Shown: positions 5,882 to 10,031 of the stretch, in pieces
Layout: every line of letters starts with the position of its first letter
Numbering within the stretch: the first letter of the stretch is position 1
From: Anaerolineae bacterium
Lineage (GTDB): Bacteria; Chloroflexota; Anaerolineae; Aggregatilineales; Phototrophicaceae
DNA: 10,031 nt
Assembly (NCBI GenBank): GCA_028284565.1
Contig: JANQRM010000653.1
Coordinates: 1-10,031, forward strand
Direction of reading: 5' to 3'
The notes under the pieces: model-generated
Told to the model about the DNA's origin: nothing
The model's input: the letters and a program-made list of their open reading frames with translations, nothing else
The model's database searches: none
Program-made: the position numbers and the translations under genes

Positions 5882-7219
5882 ATGATTCACGAACCTGCAT
5901 CGTCGCCAGAATACATTCCCGTTGCGCGCCCCCCAGCACCGTCTCAACCTGCACTGGATGATGAAAGCAACATAGACGAACTCGCTACCCTTATCGGCAT
6001 GGTCATGAAGGTGAAAGGGCGAGTCGAGACTGATTTTCATGACTTACTGCGTGAAGACCAAGTCTTATTACTTCGTGGCGATAGTCACATCCTTGTCAGC
6101 TTTGTCGGACAACTCACCCAGTATCCAGAAATTGCGTATGACAAACTTGACGAACTCTTGGGGAAATTCCATCTTACCCCCCTATTTAGAGAGAGTGCCG
6201 ATGGTCAACATATCATCCACATTATTCGCGGGCGCATCCCTAAGCCGAAATCACCCCGTCCTTGGTTGAATATAATTCTTTTTCTATTAACAATATTTAG
6301 CACATTGATGATCGGAACCGTCATCGCTATTGGCGAAATTACTCTGACAGATGAAGCATTTGCTACGGACATCAGTGCAAACTTCTATGGCGAAATGTGG
6401 CGTGGAATCCCCTACATGGTTAGTTTGATGTTGATTTTGGGGATTCACGAGTTGGCACATTACATCACGCTCATGCGCTACGGTGTTTCAGCAACCCTAC
6501 CGTTTTTCTTGCCTTTTCCACCGAACCTGATTCCCAACCCATTCGGGACAATGGGTGCAGGTATCTTGGTTCGCAGTCCAATACGAAATCGCAAGCACTT
6601 GTTCGATTTGGGCGCATCGGGTCCGATTGCGGGTTTGGTGGTCGCCATTCCCATTTTGCTTATTGGGTTGTCTACCTCACCTGTGATTCCACTATCTGAA
6701 GGGGCTGTGGAAGGGAATTCGCTTCTGTATGCAATGGCAAAGATGATAGTGTTTGGCGAGTTTTTGCCAAATGCGGAGGTTGATGTGGTTCTCAATCAGT
6801 TGGCATGGGCAGGATGGACTGGCTTATTCGTCACTGCTTTGAATCTGATTCCGCTGGGGCAATTGGACGGCGGACACATCGCTTATGCTTTACTTGGCGA
6901 CAGTGCTAGAAAGCTGTTCTATCCCATTTTGTTTACCATATTGTTCTTGATGCTCTTCTTCTCCAATATCTGGTGGTTTATGGCGATTCTGCTCTTCTTT
7001 ATTGGAGGAGCTTATGCTGTCCCGCTTGATAATATCACGCGATTGGATGCCCATCGTCGCTGGCTAGGGGTGACTGTGGCAGTCATCTTTGTGCTTATCT
7101 TTATCCCTGTTCCGATTGCCGATGCACCCATCTCTGCGATGGCTTTTCAAGTCCCCGCACCTATTCTCATATTCGGCACTTTATGGGCAACGCGCCACCG
7201 TTTCATGGGGCAAAGATAA
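5882..7219 (+). CDS. Site-2 protease family (M50, EGY-like) intramembrane zinc metalloprotease
   Basis: The 445-residue membrane protein carries the M50 metalloprotease signatures: HELAH at 189-193, with zinc-binding H189 and H193 and catalytic E190, and NLIPLGQLDGGH at 321-332, with third ligand D329. GASGPIAG (244-251) is another family mark. A proline-rich tail (residues 10-24) is followed by a cytosolic region at 30-118 with the LLRGD...YDKLDELLGKFHLTPLF pattern, similar to cyanobacterial and plant EGY-type proteases. No PDZ domain is seen. Hydrophobic helices occur at about 128-150, 174-198, 244-265, 310-325, 345-380, 394-412 and 424-435. Such enzymes cut membrane-anchored substrates, often anti-sigma factors or transcription factors. 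AAGG at 5871-5874 supports the ATG. It lies 16 nt after the TIR-like gene, hence one operon. No substrate is visible nearby. Confidence 0.93.
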   Translation: MIHEPASSPEYIPVARPPAPSQPALDDESNIDELATLIGMVMKVKGRVETDFHDLLREDQVLLLRGDSHILVSFVGQLTQYPEIAYDKLDELLGKFHLTPLFRESADGQHIIHIIRGRIPKPKSPRPWLNIILFLLTIFSTLMIGTVIAIGEITLTDEAFATDISANFYGEMWRGIPYMVSLMLILGIHELAHYITLMRYGVSATLPFFLPFPPNLIPNPFGTMGAGILVRSPIRNRKHLFDLGASGPIAGLVVAIPILLIGLSTSPVIPLSEGAVEGNSLLYAMAKMIVFGEFLPNAEVDVVLNQLAWAGWTGLFVTALNLIPLGQLDGGHIAYALLGDSARKLFYPILFTILFLMLFFSNIWWFMAILLFFIGGAYAVPLDNITRLDAHRRWLGVTVAVIFVLIFIPVPIADAPISAMAFQVPAPILIFGTLWATRHRFMGQR

Positions 7220-7225
7220 AGCACA

Positions 7226-7999
7226 TCATCCGATACTGGTGTCTTCCTTGCGTTTTTCTTCTAGTCTCTCGAATTCAGAGTCTGCCAATTGTGATGCGTA
7301 CAAACCCACCAAACGCGCCATAATCACTGTGATGTAAAGTACGCCAATAATTGCTTGTGTACTGGTAATCATGCGCGCCCACCATGTTGCCGGAGTAATA
7401 TCCCCATAACCAAGCGTGGTCAGTGTTGTATAGCTAAAGTAGATGAAATTCTGCCAAGGAAAAAGCTCAGCATCGCCAACGGTTGCATCATTGAAGGCAT
7501 GAATACTCGTTTCTGCAAAGGTAAGTGTTTCGGTGATTCCGTAAATTGGCACAAAGACAGCACCTAACATCAGATAGACAGCACTCGCCGCGAAGATAAT
7601 ATCTGAATTAATTGAGCGTGAGGTAAAGATGTAGCGAATCAGAACCCACGCCACCATCGCCTGAAATAAGCCAATCGCCACGTATCCAGCTAGTAATGCC
7701 CAAATCTCCGTCTGGTTAAAGGCATAAAACAAACCTACTACACCCCAAACGACACCCAAGACCACTAAAATACGAAATTCAAGGGGGTTTTCACGGACAA
7801 TTAACAACCCTGCACCAATGAGTAACAAGTATAAGCTCTGGTAAAGTAGGAGGCTGACTAATGACCCGTCGCCAGTAATAGGATAGGCACTTTGAATGAA
7901 AAAGACCAATACAAGGATATAGATAGATTTTCCACGGACACTATCCGCTAAATCATTGGTTTGCATGCTATTAGAAATTTTAGATTTTAAATCAAGCAT
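7226..7999 (-). CDS. Voltage-gated-like potassium channel family protein
   Basis: The 257-residue protein ends with a two-helix pore module. A helix lies at about 133-152, then a pore helix with the selectivity filter TLGYGD at 195-200, preceded by FIYFSYTTLTT, then an inner helix at 207-232. T-x-G-Y-G-D is diagnostic of potassium-selective channels. Four more hydrophobic segments (about 25-38, 47-68, 75-93, 99-125) precede it, giving a roughly six-helix arrangement. No row of arginines typical of an S4 voltage sensor is evident, and no RCK or cyclic-nucleotide domain follows; only a short charged tail (236-257) remains. GGGAG lies 6 nt before the ATG, inside the upstream Nudix gene, which it overlaps by 8 nt. 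Translational coupling is likely. The gene is convergent with the protease gene, only 6 bp away. Confidence 0.9.
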   Translation of the reverse strand: MLDLKSKISNSMQTNDLADSVRGKSIYILVLVFFIQSAYPITGDGSLVSLLLYQSLYLLLIGAGLLIVRENPLEFRILVVLGVVWGVVGLFYAFNQTEIWALLAGYVAIGLFQAMVAWVLIRYIFTSRSINSDIIFAASAVYLMLGAVFVPIYGITETLTFAETSIHAFNDATVGDAELFPWQNFIYFSYTTLTTLGYGDITPATWWARMITSTQAIIGVLYITVIMARLVGLYASQLADSEFERLEEKRKEDTSIG

Positions 8000-8645
8000 C
8001 TATTGCTCCCAAAATGCTTCTCGGAAGAATGGCTCGGAGGCGATATTCCAATTCACTGAGCATGACAGCTGTTGCGCCCCATACTTTGTGACCGCCAATC
8101 TGGTAAAAAGGAATCGGAATCATCTGCCCACGAAATTCCCAATCTTCTACTGCTTTACTTTCAGTTTTTAATAAGTTGATAATCGGAAAGGGAATGACCT
8201 CAGCCACTTCTGCCGGACTGGGGACAAAGGCGGGACGAGAATCTAACACTGCAACTGTGGGATGCACATCAAAATTAGATGGGGGGATATAAATCGATGA
8301 CAATTGTCCCAAGATGTCAATTGTCTGATCGCAAATGCCAAGTTCCTCGCAGGTTTCACGCAAGGCTGTTGCAATTAAGGATTCATCATCCGGATCGCGT
8401 CGTCCGCCGGGGAAGCTAATCTGCCCACTATGCCCATGCAAGTTATCGGTTCGTCGAGTGAGAACGAGTTGAAGCATTTCTTCTTCATCAGGGTAAAATA
8501 ACGCCAAGACTCCGGCTTGTCGAGGCGGGTCGTCATGTTCTGTGGGACGCAACCGTCGGCTAAGCGGAGCCATCTTTGCCTGTGCAGAGTCGACATCAAA
8601 ATTTTTAAGTTGGAGTGCGTTGCGGATATGGTCAACAGTAATCAT
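7992..8645 (-). CDS. Nudix hydrolase, CoA pyrophosphatase (NudL/Nudt7-like)
   Basis: Starting at the ATG at 8645, this is a 217-residue Nudix protein. It has the CoA-pyrophosphatase signature LVLTRRTDNLHGHSGQISFP followed by GGRRDPDDESLIATALRETC and EELGI, so the Nudix box and the upstream UPF0035-type motif are both present. Members cleave coenzyme A and its thioesters to phosphopantetheine derivatives and 3',5'-ADP, with Mg or Mn held by the RE..EE glutamates. The frame extends to 8714, but those 23 codons lie inside the end of the methyltransferase gene. MITVDHIRNALQ at 8645 matches the usual N-terminus of the family, so 8645 is preferred. Neither start has a clear ribosome binding site; the 14-nt overlap with the upstream gene suggests coupled translation. 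Confidence 0.88.
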   Translation of the reverse strand: MITVDHIRNALQLKNFDVDSAQAKMAPLSRRLRPTEHDDPPRQAGVLALFYPDEEEMLQLVLTRRTDNLHGHSGQISFPGGRRDPDDESLIATALRETCEELGICDQTIDILGQLSSIYIPPSNFDVHPTVAVLDSRPAFVPSPAEVAEVIPFPIINLLKTESKAVEDWEFRGQMIPIPFYQIGGHKVWGATAVMLSELEYRLRAILPRSILGAIDA

Positions 8646-9828
8646 CGAACCAGACGTGTAGATAATGATGACGGCGATGATAAAGTTTACCTTGTGCCAC
8701 ACGGATTTCGCCAATTGACTTGGGGATTAATCGAACACGGAGGCGTTGGGCATCGGCGCGACCCATCTTATTCCATGTTTCATAAGTCTCCTGCAAGAGC
8801 AAGAAGGCATCCGACCCACCAAAGGTATGGACACGCCCCTTAAATAGGTAGGGGGCAAAAGCGGCACTAGCAGGTGCGAATAAGGCAATTCCACCTTTTT
8901 CCATTCCGTAGGCTTTTTGTCCTTCTTGGATATGGAACACAGCAAAGATGTAATCTTTGGGTTCATTCAGCATCATATATAATTGGAATCCCTGCCAATA
9001 ATCGGCAGGATTCATATTCTGCCCTAAGATATTAATCTCATGGTCATCTGATAAGAGCAGATGGAGCGCTGCGGTATCGATTTTGTCGATTTCATCTGCT
9101 AAGAGATAGAGCGCGCTACTGCCAATTTGTTTCTGAATATTGGGTCCAGCACTATCCCCCCGTAGATAGACAAAGGCACAAGGACGATTATCCTCGCTTA
9201 GAAATGTCCCATCGTTTTGCTCTATGAAGGCGGCACTCACTTGGACACCATCCAGCCAAATTGGGACAATCAATTTCCCCCCCGACTTGAGTTGTTGTGT
9301 CCACGTTATCGGAACATCCCATACCCCGACGGTTGAGAGAATGTTGTCATAGGTGGCGCGAGGCGAGTAGCCTTGTGACGCATCAACTTCAACCACATTG
9401 ATCGCACTCATCCCGGCTCGATGTAAATTATCAACGGCTTGTTGAGCAAGGTCATGGTCAAGTTCGAGTGAGGTGACTGTACCTGTATGACCAACGAGGG
9501 TTTGCAATATCGCGGCGTTGTAGCCTGTTGCGGTCCCAATTTCTAGGATATTTTGTCCCTCTTGCAGATTCAACTGTTCCAGCATAATCGCCATCATCGT
9601 GGGTTGGCTGGATGAACTGACCACCCGTCCAGTATCATCTTTCTTTACCGGAATGGGTGCGTCACTATACACCATTTCGAGGTTAGTTTGGGGTAAAAAT
9701 AAATGACGTGGTACTGTCCGAAAAGCCGACTCAATACGCGAGTCGCAGACACTACCACGTTCTACAAGATGATCGACCAATGCTTGCCGAAGCGACTCAG
9801 CAGAAAGCGATTGCTCGTCAGTTGGCAT
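8632..9828 (-). CDS. Protein-L-isoaspartate O-methyltransferase, long variant with C-terminal extension
   Basis: From the ATG at 9828 this gene encodes 398 residues, much longer than the ~210-residue bacterial Pcm. The first ~190 residues form the SAM-dependent methyltransferase domain. VPRHLFLP (39-46) and SSSQPTMMAIMLE (72-84) match the isoaspartyl-binding and family motifs, LEIGTATGY (95-103) is motif I, and the GGKLIVPI strand lies at 183-190. The GDG of motif II is VDAS here (148-151). The remaining ~200 residues are of a kind seen in PCMT variants from Gram-positive and Chloroflexota genomes; their role is unclear. Pcm repairs isoaspartyl residues in aged proteins, but long variants can have other substrates, so specificity is uncertain. 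The frame remains open upstream to 9942, but that part overlaps another gene. The chosen start overlaps the preceding stop by 11 nt, and no strong ribosome binding site is seen. Confidence 0.87.
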   Translation of the reverse strand: MPTDEQSLSAESLRQALVDHLVERGSVCDSRIESAFRTVPRHLFLPQTNLEMVYSDAPIPVKKDDTGRVVSSSSQPTMMAIMLEQLNLQEGQNILEIGTATGYNAAILQTLVGHTGTVTSLELDHDLAQQAVDNLHRAGMSAINVVEVDASQGYSPRATYDNILSTVGVWDVPITWTQQLKSGGKLIVPIWLDGVQVSAAFIEQNDGTFLSEDNRPCAFVYLRGDSAGPNIQKQIGSSALYLLADEIDKIDTAALHLLLSDDHEINILGQNMNPADYWQGFQLYMMLNEPKDYIFAVFHIQEGQKAYGMEKGGIALFAPASAAFAPYLFKGRVHTFGGSDAFLLLQETYETWNKMGRADAQRLRVRLIPKSIGEIRVAQGKLYHRRHHYLHVWFDDYC

Positions 9829-10031
9829 ACCACGCCCGACGTTTCCGTAACGACACGCCAGATTCAGCCCCACTCCGGCGCGCAGTGCGTACCCGCCCAC
9901 GTGAATCGATGTGAACTTGTCCTGCTTTTTGCAGACGAGCAAACTCTTCTGGTGTAATCACCGGTGCAGGCTCACCACCCAAGCGTTCTAAACGATCCCC
10001 CAAATCCTCGTTTGCTGGCGGTGGTGGATTA
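9818..10031 (-). CDS. Hypothetical protein, C-terminal part (N-terminus beyond window edge)
   Basis: The minus-strand frame is open from the right edge to a TGA at 9818-9820, giving at least 70 residues. It begins with a proline-rich stretch (NPPPPANED), then GDRLERLGGEPAPVITPEEF, a short helix-like segment ARLQKAGQVHIDSRG and a basic tail with RRSGAESGVSLRKRRAWYAN. There is no transmembrane segment and no recognised domain. A TTG at 10003 could start it, but the frame has no stop before the edge, so the true start is probably outside. Its stop overlaps the methyltransferase start by 11 nt, which suggests both belong to one operon. The function is unknown. Confidence 0.55.
   Translation of the reverse strand, partial: NPPPPANEDLGDRLERLGGEPAPVITPEEFARLQKAGQVHIDSRGRVRTARRSGAESGVSLRKRRAWYAN

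Noticed and set aside
8646..8714. N-terminal extension of the Nudix protein with a hydrophobic stretch (FIIAVIIIY), suggesting membrane anchoring
   Set aside because: These codons lie almost wholly within the end of the methyltransferase gene, the start at 8714 has no ribosome binding site, and the family N-terminus fits the ATG at 8645.
9829..9942. A 38-residue N-terminal extension of the methyltransferase
   Set aside because: It overlaps the frame of the upstream hypothetical gene in full, and its composition is unlike the PCMT N-terminus, which begins well at 9828.
1..10031. CRISPR arrays, tRNA or rRNA genes, transposases and long direct repeats
   Set aside because: None was found by eye on either strand; no regularly spaced repeats, tRNA-like arms or transposase motifs were seen.

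Overview
This window is a gene-dense bacterial segment with 11 protein-coding genes (two cut by the window edges), no RNA genes, no CRISPR and no insertion sequence. Base composition is moderate, estimated by eye as mid-to-high 40s % GC and fairly even. The gene families suggest a member of the Chloroflexota (Anaerolineae-like): a zinc-ribbon/TIR fusion, an EGY-type site-2 protease, a long isoaspartyl methyltransferase variant and an HpsN-like histidinol dehydrogenase homologue. This lineage call is inference from protein character, not from a marker gene.

Region 1 (1-2924) is a divergent module. A TetR-family regulator and a membrane polyferredoxin (NapH/CcoG/NosR-like, cut by the left edge) lie on the minus strand. 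An unrecognised membrane protein of about ten helices lies on the plus strand. The 123-bp gap holds two face-to-face promoters whose -10 boxes overlap, plus two palindromes in typical operator positions. The simplest reading is a TetR-controlled redox or membrane module with an unknown inducer.

Region 2 (2944-4959, minus) holds a histidinol-dehydrogenase-family enzyme that looks more like sulfopropanediol dehydrogenase (HpsN) than biosynthetic HisD. A UlaG-like metallo-beta-lactamase-fold protein follows it, and its usual HxHxDH metal motif is replaced. No other histidine or sulfonate genes are visible.

Region 3 (5236-7219, plus) is a two-gene operon: a small zinc-ribbon plus TIR-like protein, then a membrane-embedded site-2 protease 16 bp downstream. 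It diverges from region 2 across a 276-bp intergenic region with promoter-like boxes in both directions and two inverted repeats. This pair is the best candidate here for an undescribed signalling or defence-like unit, although the TIR domain appears to lack the usual catalytic glutamate.

Region 4 (7226-10031, minus) is a tight run of overlapping genes: the C-terminal part of a small hypothetical protein, a 398-residue protein-L-isoaspartate methyltransferase, a CoA-pyrophosphatase-type Nudix hydrolase and a potassium channel. They overlap by 11, 14 and 8 nt, which suggests co-transcription with translational coupling. Repair or clearance functions and an ion channel would fit a general maintenance operon.

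No gene-free stretch exceeds 300 bases; the longest gaps are 1683-1805 and 4960-5235, both described below.
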